From assembly GCF_001509585.1 (NCBI RefSeq), contig NZ_LNCI01000003.1, positions 310,001 through 374,000 on the forward strand: a stretch of DNA of 64,000 nt, given 5' to 3'. The notes below the pieces were generated by a model. The model ran no database searches, was not told the origin of the DNA, and was given only the letters and a program-made list of their open reading frames with translations. A program made the translations under genes and the position numbers. Of this stretch, positions 27,177 to 35,787 are shown piece after piece. This stretch comes from Tropicimonas marinistellae. Lineage in GTDB: Bacteria > Pseudomonadota > Alphaproteobacteria > Rhodobacterales > Rhodobacteraceae. Position 1 is the stretch's first letter. The number at the start of each line of letters is the position of its first letter.

Positions 27177-27974
27177 ATGATCCAGTACATGACGCCGGTA
27201 GACGTCTTGCGGACGAGCATGGCGGTCTGGAGCCGCGCGGCTGAACTTCAGGTCGAGATGTTTCGGATGACATTCGGCATGGCGGAGGCGATGTACGATC
27301 CCTCCAAGTCGCCGGGTGTCGCGATGATGCGCATGATGCAGCCCTCCGGCCGGACGCCGGACAGCAAACCCGCGCCTGCCAAGGCACCGGTTCGCAAGAC
27401 GGCCCGCCCGGCCGCCGGCGCCGCGCGTCTGCGTGCCGTCGAACCCGAAACAGACGCGCCGAAACCTGCTGCCCGCAAGCCTGCTGCCCGCAAAGCCGCC
27501 GCGACGACCAAGCCCGTGGCAAAACGGGCCACATCCTCGGCCGCGACGAAGCGCACGGCGGCGAAAGCGACAGGGACGGCGAAAGCGACCGGGGCGGCGA
27601 AGACGAGCGCGGCATCCAAACCGGCGGCTGTGGAAACCGCGGCCGTGGTCGAAACCTCGGCGCCTGCGCCCAAGACAGCGAAGACGACCGCACGCCGCCG
27701 TGCGCCGGCGAAGCCTGCGACGCCGACCAACCTGACCACGCCGGAGGCGGCGCCCGCGAAGGCGCCCGCGAAGCGCAAGGCGCCTGCCACGCGACGCAGC
27801 GCGGCAGCCAAGGCAGCGACACCCGCCGAAAAGGCGCCTGCCGAATCGGCAGCCAAGCCGGCCCCGCGTCGCCGGACCGCAGCCAAGCCGGCGGCTACGC
27901 CAAAAGTTGCCGCGAAAGAAACGGCAATAAAACAACCGGTTGAGAGCCCTGCGGCAAAAGGGACCAAAGAGTGA
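27177..27974 (+). CDS. Lys/Ala/Pro-rich basic protein in the urease operon
   Basis: 265 residues. The first ~55 form a Met-rich amphipathic helical region (VDVLRTSMAVWSRAAELQVE) reminiscent of phasins. The rest (about 60-265) is a low-complexity tail of Ala, Lys, Pro and Thr with KPAARK and AAKA-type repeats, like bacterial histone H1-like tails. I infer a DNA- or granule-binding protein; no enzyme motif exists. A good ribosome site (AAGGGGAAG) precedes the ATG. Its place between ureB and ureC is unusual. Confidence 0.75.
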   Translation: MIQYMTPVDVLRTSMAVWSRAAELQVEMFRMTFGMAEAMYDPSKSPGVAMMRMMQPSGRTPDSKPAPAKAPVRKTARPAAGAARLRAVEPETDAPKPAARKPAARKAAATTKPVAKRATSSAATKRTAAKATGTAKATGAAKTSAASKPAAVETAAVVETSAPAPKTAKTTARRRAPAKPATPTNLTTPEAAPAKAPAKRKAPATRRSAAAKAATPAEKAPAESAAKPAPRRRTAAKPAATPKVAAKETAIKQPVESPAAKGTKE

Positions 27975-28398
27975 TCGCTAACCTCCGGAAATCAACCCTT
28001 GCGCCTTCGGGCGCGAGGACTAGGTTAGTTAGCAAGAAAAAGCTGCCGGAAAGCGCCTCTCATGCGTCGTCTTACGTTGATCGACAGACTGCTTGGATTG
28101 CTGGCCCCTGCGCCGCAGCCGGTTCCGGTCCCGGTCCGGGATCCCAAGGGTCCGCGTCGCTGACAGCCCGCCTGCCGCGGATCTCCGTGCGCCCCCGGGT
28201 CTGTGTTATTGGTTCCACAACGCCCATGAGCGGCCGCTGGTGGATGCAGCGCATCTGTGTCGTAGCGCGCGCGTTTGATGCTGCCCGCGCCTTGCCGCGC
28301 GCGTCTGTGGCTCCCCCCGAAATCTCCGCATTCGGCCTGCAACGCCTTCCCGGCGTTGGCCGCTCCATCCTTTCCGCCGCCTGAAGAACGGACCTGCC
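27975..28398. other. Stretch between the Lys/Ala-rich gene and ureC
   Basis: About 420 bases that interrupt the urease gene run. It includes a possible 33-codon gene (28062-28163). The rest has no convincing coding frame. It probably holds a second promoter or leader for ureC, but none was clearly recognised. Confidence 0.5.
28062..28163 (+). CDS. Possible small protein (33 residues)
   Basis: A short frame coding MRRLTLIDRLLGLLAPAPQP followed by a Pro/Val-rich basic end (VPVPVRDPKGPRR). An amphipathic or membrane-touching helix is possible. GGAAAG lies about 8 bases before the ATG. It lies between the Lys/Ala-rich gene and ureC. No family is recognised, and a chance frame cannot be ruled out. 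Confidence 0.35.
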   Translation: MRRLTLIDRLLGLLAPAPQPVPVPVRDPKGPRR

Positions 28399-30108
28399 AT
28401 GCCCGCCAGTATCTCCCGCGCCGCCTATGCCGACATGTACGGCCCCACGACCGGAGACCGGGTGCGCCTGGCCGATACCGATCTTGTCATCGAGGTTGAG
28501 AAAGACCTGACAACCTACGGGGAAGAAGTGAAATTCGGTGGCGGCAAGGTGATCCGGGACGGGATGGGCCAGAGCCAGGCCACCCGTGAAGAGGGCGCGG
28601 TGGACACGGTGATCACCAACGCGCTGATCCTCGACGTGACGGGCATCTACAAGGCCGACGTCGGATTGAAGGACGGGCGCATCGCCAAGATCGGCAAGGC
28701 CGGCAACCCCGATACGCAGCCGGGCGTGGACATCGTGATCGGCCCGGGCACCGAGGCGATCGCGGGCGAGGGCAAGATCCTGACGGCCGGCGGGTTCGAC
28801 AGCCATATCCATTTCATCTGCCCGCAGCAGATCGAGGACGCTTTGCATTCCGGTCTGACCACCATGCTCGGCGGCGGTACCGGCCCGGCGCATGGCACGC
28901 TGGCCACCACCTGCACGCCCGGGCCCTGGCACATCGGGCGGATGCTGCAATCTCTGGATGCCTTCCCGATGAATTTCGGCCTGTCCTGCAAGGGGAACGC
29001 CAGCCAGCCTGCGGCGCTGGTCGAAATGGTGTCGGCGGGCGCCTGCGCGATGAAACTGCACGAGGATTGGGGGACGACGCCGGGGGCCATCGACTGCTGC
29101 CTCTCCGTGGCCGACGACATGGACGTGCAGGTGATGATCCATACCGACACGCTCAACGAGTCGGGCTTCGTCGAGAACACGGTGGCGGCGATGAAGGGCC
29201 GGACGATCCACGCCTTCCACACGGAAGGTGCGGGCGGCGGGCACGCGCCGGACATCATCAAGGTCTGTGGCGAGGCGCATGTCATCCCGTCCTCGACCAA
29301 CCCGACTCGGCCCTACACGGTGAACACGCTGGAAGAGCATCTCGACATGCTGATGGTTTGCCACCACCTCGACAAGGCGATCCCGGAGGATGTGGCCTTT
29401 GCCGAGAGCCGGATCCGCAAGGAGACCATCGCGGCGGAGGACATCCTGCACGACATGGGCGCGTTTTCGATCATCGCGTCCGACAGCCAGGCCATGGGGC
29501 GGGTCGGCGAGGTGATCATCCGGACCTGGCAGACGGCGCACAAGATGAAGGTTCAGCGCGGCCGCCTGGCCGAGGAGACGGGGGACAACGACAATGTCCG
29601 CGTCAAGCGATACGTCGCGAAGTACACCATCAACCCGGCGATCACCCATGGCATGTCGGCCCATATCGGGTCGATCGAAGAGGGCAAGCGGGCGGATCTC
29701 GCGCTCTGGTCACCGGCCTTTTTTGGCGTGAAACCGGAGATGGTGCTGCTCGGCGGCACGATTGCCGTGGCGCAGATGGGCGACCCGAATGCCTCTATCC
29801 CGACGCCGCAGCCCGTCTACACGCGGCCGATGTTCGGCGCCTTTGGCCGCTCGGTGGAGCGTTCGGCGGTCACTTTCGTTTCCGCTGCAGCCCAGGCCGA
29901 CGGGATCGGCGCATCGCTGGGGCTATCCAAAGACACGTTTGCAGTGGGCGACACCCGCGGCATTGGCAAGGCCGACATGGTGATGAACGACGCCCGTCCG
30001 GAGATCGACGTGAATCCGGAGACATACGAGGTGCGCGCCGACGGCGAGTTGCTGACCTGCGAGCCGGCCAGAGAACTTCCCATGGCGCAGCGCTACTTCC
30101 TGTTCTGA
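28399..30108 (+). CDS. ureC: Urease alpha subunit
   Basis: 569 residues, the catalytic subunit. Nickel ligands His136 and His138 (SHIHF), carbamylated Lys219 (AMKLHEDWG), further ligands in MIHTDTLNE and [12 protein letters not shown], and the mobile-flap Cys321-His322 (MVCHHLD) are all present, so an active enzyme is expected. The N-terminal [20 protein letters not shown] is canonical. A DUF1127-like gene and a secreted protein gene separate it from ureE. Confidence 0.98.
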   Translation: MPASISRAAYADMYGPTTGDRVRLADTDLVIEVEKDLTTYGEEVKFGGGKVIRDGMGQSQATREEGAVDTVITNALILDVTGIYKADVGLKDGRIAKIGKAGNPDTQPGVDIVIGPGTEAIAGEGKILTAGGFDSHIHFICPQQIEDALHSGLTTMLGGGTGPAHGTLATTCTPGPWHIGRMLQSLDAFPMNFGLSCKGNASQPAALVEMVSAGACAMKLHEDWGTTPGAIDCCLSVADDMDVQVMIHTDTLNESGFVENTVAAMKGRTIHAFHTEGAGGGHAPDIIKVCGEAHVIPSSTNPTRPYTVNTLEEHLDMLMVCHHLDKAIPEDVAFAESRIRKETIAAEDILHDMGAFSIIASDSQAMGRVGEVIIRTWQTAHKMKVQRGRLAEETGDNDNVRVKRYVAKYTINPAITHGMSAHIGSIEEGKRADLALWSPAFFGVKPEMVLLGGTIAVAQMGDPNASIPTPQPVYTRPMFGAFGRSVERSAVTFVSAAAQADGIGASLGLSKDTFAVGDTRGIGKADMVMNDARPEIDVNPETYEVRADGELLTCEPARELPMAQRYFLF

Positions 30109-30230
30109 TCTCGGCCATTCCATTATGCAGGCGCAGCATGCGCGGTATGCGCCGGCCTTGATAGCGCTCACATGCCTGGGCGTTGTAGGTAGGAGATAGG
30201 GGAGAAGTGCTGATCTAAAAAGGGTATTCC

Positions 30231-30452
30231 ATGTCTGATCTCACCACGACCACCACCGGCAGCGCGCCTGGTTTCGGCGACATCCTTGGGGGCCGGTTGC
30301 GCTTGATCGCCGAAGCCGTGGGCACGATCCGATTGGGGATCCGACTTCAACGGGAGTACGACGCGCTGAGCCGCCTGTCGGACGCCGAGTTGGAACGTCG
30401 GGGTCTCTCCCGCGAAACCCTGGTCCGGCACGTCTATTCCGAAATCCTCTGA
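30231..30452 (+). CDS. Small DUF1127-like protein
   Basis: 73 residues. The C-terminal half (LSRLSDAELERRGLSRETLV) matches the DUF1127 pattern, a short helix-turn-helix-like motif that in other alphaproteobacteria is linked to RNA binding and to phosphate or stress responses. The N-terminal half is variable. AAAAAGGG precedes the ATG. Between ureC and ureE; a link to urease is not established. Confidence 0.7.
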   Translation: MSDLTTTTTGSAPGFGDILGGRLRLIAEAVGTIRLGIRLQREYDALSRLSDAELERRGLSRETLVRHVYSEIL

Positions 30453-30575
30453 CTCGCGGCATGCGCGGACATCGGTCCCGGTACTGCGGCGCATTCGCAT
30501 CTGGTCCGACAGCGATTGCGGCGACGCGGGCGCGCGAACTCGTCAATATCGCGGTTGCGTGCTAGCGTCGCGCGC

Positions 30576-31214
30576 ATGCGTCCAGCCACCGCCAGACTTC
30601 ACGTCCTCTGCTCAACGACCGTATTCGTTTCAGTAGTTTGTTCAATCCCGGCGCTTGCGGAATGCCCGACCCGCGCGTCGCTGGCGGCGGGCGAACCGGC
30701 CTATGTTGCCTATCCCGACGGCTCGATCGTGGATCTGCGCTGGCTCGGGGATGGCAGGGTACAGGAAACAACGCGCTTTCCGGATCGCACGGGCGAATTC
30801 CGCATGGTTTCGGTTGGCGGCGTTTTCATCGTCGATGAGGTCGATCTCGACGGAGAAACGGAACTCGACTACAGCCGCATCACCAGCACGTACCCCGCCA
30901 CGTTGAGCGCGCATGTTCCGCTGGCCGCCAATACCGAATTCGCCGTGGCGGCGGTCAACAGTTTCGCGGATGGAACGCCGGCGGAGGAGGAACATATCTC
31001 CGTGCGCACCGGCGGGCTGGCAACCATCGACATTGCCGGCTGCCCTTACGAGGGTTTCCCGGTGTTGATCACCTACCGCTGGGGCGTGGAAAGCTTCACC
31101 TCCATGATGACCCATCTGCCGGACCTGGGCGTTTCGCTGGAACTGGCGCGCATGGACCAGGGGGCGGACCCTGAACCGTTTGCGCCGGTCTGGTTCGATC
31201 TCGACCCGCCGTGA
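30576..31214 (+). CDS. Secreted protein of unknown function
   Basis: 212 residues, not recognised. A signal peptide is likely (about 1-28, hydrophobic core LCSTTVFVSVVCSI, then PALAECP). The mature part has a cysteine near its start and another in DIAGCPYEGFP, perhaps a disulfide. It has several short beta-type stretches and an acidic C-terminus. It sits between a DUF1127-like gene and ureE, 71 bases before ureE. The periplasmic location makes a direct role in cytoplasmic urease assembly unlikely. Confidence 0.7.
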   Translation: MRPATARLHVLCSTTVFVSVVCSIPALAECPTRASLAAGEPAYVAYPDGSIVDLRWLGDGRVQETTRFPDRTGEFRMVSVGGVFIVDEVDLDGETELDYSRITSTYPATLSAHVPLAANTEFAVAAVNSFADGTPAEEEHISVRTGGLATIDIAGCPYEGFPVLITYRWGVESFTSMMTHLPDLGVSLELARMDQGADPEPFAPVWFDLDPP

Positions 31215-31285
31215 ACCCCTTTTCCTGCCGCAGTGCAGCGGCTAGGCTGCGCCGGTGCCGGGACTACCATGAACGGAGGCGGAAG

Positions 31286-31810
31286 ATGGGCGAACTAGGG
31301 CGTGCGCAGGTGGTGGAGCGCGGCGGCGGCGCCGTGGCCGCGGATTGCGTTCGGCTGGACTACGAGGGCCGTTTTCTGCGACGCCGGCGGCTTGTGACCG
31401 ATGGCGGGGATTCGCTGGTCGTGGACCTTGCGGAGACGACCTCGCTGGAGGACGGCGACGCGCTGGTGCTCGAAAGCGGGCTGCGCGTGGCGGTGGCTGC
31501 GGCCGAGGAACCCCTGCTCGTCGTGAGCGGCGACAATCTTCCACGGCTGGCGTGGCACATCGGGAACCGGCACACGCCCTGCCGGATCGAAGCCGACCGG
31601 CTGCTGATCCGCGACGATCACGTGCTGGCCGACATGCTGCGCCGGTTGGGTGCGGAGGTGACGCCGATCCGGGCGGCCTTTTCGCCGGAGGGCGGTGCCT
31701 ATGGCCACGGGCGGACGATGGGACACGACCACGGGCACGAACATGATCACGGGCACGCGCACGGCCACGAGCATGGACACGGCCACGGACATGCGCATTC
31801 CCATGAGTGA
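31286..31810 (+). CDS. ureE: Urease accessory protein UreE, His-rich nickel metallochaperone
   Basis: 174 residues. The N-terminal and peptide-binding domains are followed by the UreE metal-binding domain (LAWHIGNRHTPCRIE). The C-terminal tail from GHDHGHEHD to AHSHE alternates His with Gly, Asp and Glu for about 28 residues, a strong nickel-storage tail. I start at the ATG 31286 just after GGAGGCGGAAG; the upstream 25 codons are not homologous. The stop overlaps the ureF start by 8 bases. Confidence 0.94.
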   Translation: MGELGRAQVVERGGGAVAADCVRLDYEGRFLRRRRLVTDGGDSLVVDLAETTSLEDGDALVLESGLRVAVAAAEEPLLVVSGDNLPRLAWHIGNRHTPCRIEADRLLIRDDHVLADMLRRLGAEVTPIRAAFSPEGGAYGHGRTMGHDHGHEHDHGHAHGHEHGHGHGHAHSHE

Positions 31811-32441
31811 CGCCGATCTCTTGACGTTGACGCAGTGGCTCTCCCCGGCATTTCCCGTCGGGGCCTACGCCTATTCCCACGGGCTGGAGGCGGCGGTTGC
31901 GGCAGGCGAGGTCGCCACCGCGTCGGGGCTGGCGGTGTGGCTGGAGGATGTGCTGCGGTTCGGCAGCGGCAGGAACGACGCGATCCTGCTGTCGCTGGCA
32001 ATGCGCGGCGCGGCAGCGGCGGACGAGCTGTCGGCACTGGCCGAGGCGCTGGCGTCATCCGAAGAGCGCCACCGGGAGACGATGGAGCAGGGTGCGGCCT
32101 TCGTCCGGGCGGTGAATGCGCTGACCGGCCGGGACCTCGCGCCGATGGCGCTTCCGGTGGCCGTGGGTGCGGCAACGGCGGCACTTTCGCTGCCGGTGGA
32201 GAGGGTCGCGGCGCTCTACCTGCACGCGTTTGCCTCCAACCTGGTGTCTGCGGCGGTGCGGTTCGTGCCGCTTGGCCAGACAGAGGGCCAGCGCGTGCTG
32301 GCCGGTCTGCACGCGGCGATTGCGGAGGTGGCGGAAGATGCCGCCGGTGCCGCGCGCGACGACATCGGCAGTGCGGCTTTCGGCGCCGATCTGGCGGCCA
32401 TGCGGCATGAGCGCCAGGACGTGCGGATCTTCAAGACGTGA
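31803..32441 (+). CDS. ureF: Urease accessory protein UreF
   Basis: 212 residues, all-helical partner of UreD and UreG in nickel insertion. The N-terminal [21 protein letters not shown] is the hallmark, with [20 protein letters not shown] in the C-terminal half. The start ATG overlaps the ureE end (ATGAGTGA). A second ATG at 31791 is possible. The open frame upstream merely reads the His-tail of ureE in another frame. Confidence 0.95.
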   Translation: MSDADLLTLTQWLSPAFPVGAYAYSHGLEAAVAAGEVATASGLAVWLEDVLRFGSGRNDAILLSLAMRGAAAADELSALAEALASSEERHRETMEQGAAFVRAVNALTGRDLAPMALPVAVGAATAALSLPVERVAALYLHAFASNLVSAAVRFVPLGQTEGQRVLAGLHAAIAEVAEDAAGAARDDIGSAAFGADLAAMRHERQDVRIFKT

Positions 32442-32479
32442 CCGCTGGCGGTTCACCCATTCCAGACAGGAGACATCCC

Positions 32480-33091
32480 ATGCCCAGCCCTCACGGCCCC
32501 CTGCGCGTCGGCATCGGCGGCCCCGTCGGCGCCGGAAAGACGACGCTGACCGAGCAGCTTTGCCGCGCGTTGGCGCCGCGGTTCTCGATGGCCGTGGTCA
32601 CCAACGACATCTACACCAGCGAGGATGCCGAGTACCTGATGCGGGCCCAGGTCCTGCCGCTTGAACGCGTGCGCGGCGTGGAGACGGGCGGCTGCCCGCA
32701 TACGGCCATTCGCGAGGATGCCTCGATCAACCTTGCCGCGATCGACGCGCTGGTGGGGGATTTTCCGGATCTCGACCTGGTGCTGATCGAATCCGGTGGC
32801 GACAACCTTGCCGCGACCTTCAGTCCGGAACTGGCGGATCTGACGCTTTACGTGATCGACACGGCGGCCGGGCAGGATATTCCGCGCAAGAAAGGGCCGG
32901 GGTTGACCCGCTCGGACCTGCTGATCGTCAACAAGACCGATCTCGCGCCCCACGTGGGTGTCGATGCGGCCAGGTTGGAGGCCGATACGGCCGCTGCGCG
33001 GGGCGGACGCCCGTATGTCATGGCAGCACTGCGGCAGGGGCGCGGCGTGGAAGACGTCGCGGCGTTCATCGTTCGGGAAGGCGGGCTCTGA
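32480..33091 (+). CDS. ureG: Urease accessory GTPase UreG
   Basis: 203 residues, SIMIBI-class GTPase that powers nickel transfer to urease. The P-loop GPVGAGKT is at 14-21. The invariant metal-binding [30 protein letters not shown] and NKTDLAP follow. AGGAGA at 32468-32473 is the ribosome site. It is the last gene of the urease cluster. Confidence 0.97.
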   Translation: MPSPHGPLRVGIGGPVGAGKTTLTEQLCRALAPRFSMAVVTNDIYTSEDAEYLMRAQVLPLERVRGVETGGCPHTAIREDASINLAAIDALVGDFPDLDLVLIESGGDNLAATFSPELADLTLYVIDTAAGQDIPRKKGPGLTRSDLLIVNKTDLAPHVGVDAARLEADTAAARGGRPYVMAALRQGRGVEDVAAFIVREGGL

Positions 33092-33501
33092 GGCCGGTGG
33101 GACATGCCGCGCACCGTCGGTGCGCGGGGCGGCGTTCTCCCCTTTGATCCAACGCGCACGATCGCCGTGTGGCCGAGGAAGATCCCACCTCCGGACTGCC
33201 GAGTACGGATCGGCGGCGCCGGGGGGCGCTGCCCCCCGGACCCCCTGGGATATTTCCGGACAGAAGAAACAGGGCGCGGCGTGGTCCAGTTTGCGTTTCG
33301 TTGTTTCGCAGTCATGCAACACGATCCAGCCGTTCGAGTGCGGCTGTCCGAGGCGCGCGAAACCGGTGCCCGCCCTGGCGGCGTGCCAAGATACAGGTCG
33401 GCCTGACGGCCGTGTCCCGCGCTTGGGGGTCGGGAGGCGGGGCGGTGCCCGAGAGTCAGGGGATGTGTGGCGGGTGCGGGGGCGCGGTGTGCGCCGGCGG
33501 G
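33092..33501. other. Gene-free stretch after ureG
   Basis: About 410 bases between ureG and a convergent gene. It holds copy 3 of the dispersed hairpin repeat (33211-33270). Its perfect hairpin GGGGGGC-gct-GCCCCCC could act as a boundary between the two convergent transcripts. No coding frame is convincing. Confidence 0.55.
33211..33270 (-). repeat. Dispersed GC-hairpin intergenic repeat, copy 3
   Basis: The fullest copy: the hairpin GGGGGGC-gct-GCCCCCC at 33221-33237, a CCCCCTGG spacer, then GATATTTCCGGACAGAAGAA on the plus strand. Its orientation matches copy 2 and is opposite to copy 1. It lies between convergent ureG and the alpha/beta-hydrolase-like gene. Confidence 0.8.
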
Positions 33502-34401
33502 TCAGGTTGACCGCGTCCCGCTCTCATCCGACAGCACGCTTTCCGCCGCGCGGGCCCAGCGATTGCGCAGGCCGGGGCGTTTCGCGGCGTCGAGCTGGCG
33601 CTCAACGCGGCGCAGGTAGGGTTTGTGGCCATAGCGCGCGCGGTAGAGGTCGTGAAAGACGCCCGGTGCAAATCCGGGTTTGCCCGCCGCGCGCAGAAGC
33701 GGCAGCAGAACGCCCATCTGCAGCAGGTCCTTTTCCGGCGCCTTGCCGAGGCGCGGGCAGTCGAGCCGGGTCAGCTCGGGCCGCGCGAACAGCGTGGCGT
33801 GCATCGCGTCTTCCGGCACGCGCGGGTCGTGGATGAGAAACACCCGGTCCGCGGCATCGAGCATGTCGGGCGCATAGGCATAGCGCGAGGTGAAGTCGGT
33901 GCGGCGCAGCGCGGGATAGCGCCGATCCCAGGGGGTCACGTTCGGATCGAGCGTCGCCATTGGCCGGACCAGGACGACGGTCGCGCCCGGCGCGGCGACG
34001 GAGAAGGCGGCGGCGGCGTAACCGCAGGGGCCTGCGCCGTAGAAGATGACCCGGTCGAAGCCGAAGAAAAACCCTTCGTCGATCAATTCGTCGAAGAAGG
34101 CGTAGACCGCGTCGGACCGGAAGAAGGTCGTGCCGTCGCAATAGAGGCACAGGTGCGACCAGCCTTCGCGTCCGGCCACGTTCAGCCCCATGGGCAGGTG
34201 CGGCGCGGGGCCGTTTGTGAAGCTCTCCCGCGGCTCGAAGGTAACGATCAGCGTGTCGTCGTCTTCGGTGTAGAGCGCGCCGTGAGACGCGTCGATTCGC
34301 CGGTGGAAGCCATGATCGGCGCCGTGGATTTCCAGACGCTCCAGCCAGTCTGGCTGCGCGGTCGGGTCTTGCGGTCGGGTCTGGCTGGCGCCTTGGGTCA
34401 T
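33502..34401 (-). CDS. Alpha/beta-hydrolase-like protein of unknown function
   Basis: 299 residues. Related Rhodobacterales proteins often carry the label phosphoadenosine phosphosulfate reductase, but no PAPS reductase motif is present. The centre has FYGAGPCGYAAAAFSVAAPG, like an alpha/beta-hydrolase nucleophile elbow in which the usual Ser is Gly. HGFHRRIDASHGALYTEDDD and APDMLDAADRVFLIHDPR look like conserved blocks. The start is the ATG 34401, where homology-like sequence begins; no strong ribosome site is visible. The function is unknown. Confidence 0.75.
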   Translation of the reverse strand: MTQGASQTRPQDPTAQPDWLERLEIHGADHGFHRRIDASHGALYTEDDDTLIVTFEPRESFTNGPAPHLPMGLNVAGREGWSHLCLYCDGTTFFRSDAVYAFFDELIDEGFFFGFDRVIFYGAGPCGYAAAAFSVAAPGATVVLVRPMATLDPNVTPWDRRYPALRRTDFTSRYAYAPDMLDAADRVFLIHDPRVPEDAMHATLFARPELTRLDCPRLGKAPEKDLLQMGVLLPLLRAAGKPGFAPGVFHDLYRARYGHKPYLRRVERQLDAAKRPGLRNRWARAAESVLSDESGTRST

Positions 34402-34521
34402 GGGATTGAGCAACTCACTACGGATATGATGACGGCTATACCTTCGCGGAGCAATCAAGCCAAAATGGGACCGAATTGGGAACAGGCCTAGGGTATCCGG
34501 TGGCAGACGTCGGACCAAGCG

Positions 34522-35079
34522 TTACCCATTCCAACGTGACAGGAAAGTAACCACATTTCCGCGGGATTGTCGCGGGAAATAGATCAATCCGGCCGATGCC
34601 ATCTGTGCGAAGAGCGCGGCGATTGCGGATTTCTCGCCCGGAAGGCGCAGGACGGCCCCGCGTAGGCCCTCAAGGGGCAGGGGAGGGGGCAGGGTTGATT
34701 GGCCGTCCGACCTGTCCCCGATCACCAGCGTGAAATCGGGCAGGTCCGGCAGTGTTGCGGTCAATGTCACCCGCACCAGCGCATTTTCCGCCATCACCTT
34801 GTCGAGGTAGGTGCGTTTCTCCGGGGTAGGCTCGAGCACGGTGACGTGCCGCACGCCAAGTTGCCCGGCCAGCAGGGCAGGAATCAGCCCGGAGCCGCCA
34901 CCGAGAACGAGGATCCGGTCCACCGGGCGGGCTACGCTAAGGGCCGCCTTGGCGAGACCGTCTCCCGAACCGCCGTCGCGCAGCTCAGAGAGGTCGTTGG
35001 TTGCAAGGATCTGTTCGGCGCCGGGAAACCGGAAGCCGCGTACGTCCACACATCCCGTCTCGTCCATGCCGTGCGTCAT
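34522..35079 (-). CDS. Methyltransferase-fold (Rossmann) protein
   Basis: 185 residues. RILVLGGGSGLIPALLAGQL followed by VTVLEPTPEKRTYLDKVM looks like SAM-binding motif I and the acidic motif II of a class I methyltransferase. The later catalytic-type motif is weak, so a non-catalytic or divergent member is possible. The start is the ATG at 35079, preceded by GAGGG. Divergent from the YeeE/YedE pair with about 150 bases between; a longer frame reaches 35184. Confidence 0.65.
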   Translation of the reverse strand: MTHGMDETGCVDVRGFRFPGAEQILATNDLSELRDGGSGDGLAKAALSVARPVDRILVLGGGSGLIPALLAGQLGVRHVTVLEPTPEKRTYLDKVMAENALVRVTLTATLPDLPDFTLVIGDRSDGQSTLPPPLPLEGLRGAVLRLPGEKSAIAALFAQMASAGLIYFPRQSRGNVVTFLSRWNG

Positions 35080-35195
35080 TCTTCCCTCGTCGCGGCTGTT
35101 CCAGCGAAGCTCTATCCGAGAAACGGAGGTCTGGGCAATCGTCGCGCCAGTGCCCGGATTGACCGAGATCAAAGCACCGGGCAATCAGATCAACA

Positions 35196-35209
35196 TATTC
35201 ATATAAATA
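35196..35209. promoter_or_regulatory. AT-rich imperfect palindrome upstream of the YeeE/YedE pair
   Basis: TATTCATATAAATA, nearly symmetrical (12 of 14 positions), in an AT-rich patch 21 bases before the first YeeE/YedE start. It resembles the AT-rich operators used by ArsR-type sulfur sensors such as BigR/SqrR, and could also hold a promoter -10 box. The regulator gene is not in the window. Confidence 0.45.
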
Positions 35210-35229
35210 CATACAAAGGGAGAGCGGAA

Positions 35230-35784
35230 ATGGTTCTTAACTGGAAACTGGGAGGGGTCCTGCTCGGGCTGGTCTTCTTCCTCGCGGTCCTGCTGGTCAA
35301 GCCGATCGGCGTGTCAACCCAGTTCGTCATCCTTGACGGTATCTTGTGGAACGCGGCCGACCCGAGTGTCGTGGTGCAGACCGAAGATGGCGCCTACACA
35401 TCCACCAACGCCTACCTGGCCAAGTCCTCCGGGAAATACGCCAAGTCGGTGTCGGAGCCGATGAACTACAGCTTCGTCTTCGTGATCGCGATGATGATCG
35501 GCGGGTTTCTGTCGGCGATGGCGCGGGGCGGGGTGAGTCGCGAGGAGCAGAAGATGCCGGCGATCTGGCGCGCCAATTTCGGCGGCAGCACCGGCTCGCG
35601 CTTCCTTGCCACATTTGTCGGCGGCTTCATCGTGCTCTACGGGGCACGGCTGGCCGGGGGCTGCACGTCCGGTCACATGATGTCCGGCATGATGCAGACG
35701 GCGCTGTCGGGGTACATTTTCGCGGCCGGCGCGTTTCTTGCGGCCGTTCCGACCGCGATGTTCCTGTTTCGCGAGGAGGGCTGA
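35230..35784 (+). CDS. YeeE/YedE family membrane protein (first half-transporter)
   Basis: 184 residues, about four membrane segments. The GGCTSGH motif (LAGGCTSGHMMSG) is the hallmark of the YeeE/YedE sulfur-transport family, whose Cys handles thiosulfate or related sulfur species. Ribosome site AGGGAG. Forms a pair with the next gene, 3 bases apart, equivalent to the PmpA/PmpB two-protein arrangement. A periplasmic loop (about 40-75) is rich in Ser and Thr. Confidence 0.85.
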   Translation: MVLNWKLGGVLLGLVFFLAVLLVKPIGVSTQFVILDGILWNAADPSVVVQTEDGAYTSTNAYLAKSSGKYAKSVSEPMNYSFVFVIAMMIGGFLSAMARGGVSREEQKMPAIWRANFGGSTGSRFLATFVGGFIVLYGARLAGGCTSGHMMSGMMQTALSGYIFAAGAFLAAVPTAMFLFREEG

Positions 35785-35787
35785 GCC

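Noticed and set aside
28072-29664. A 530-codon minus-strand frame
   Set aside because: Antisense to ureC, whose nickel-site residues are intact.
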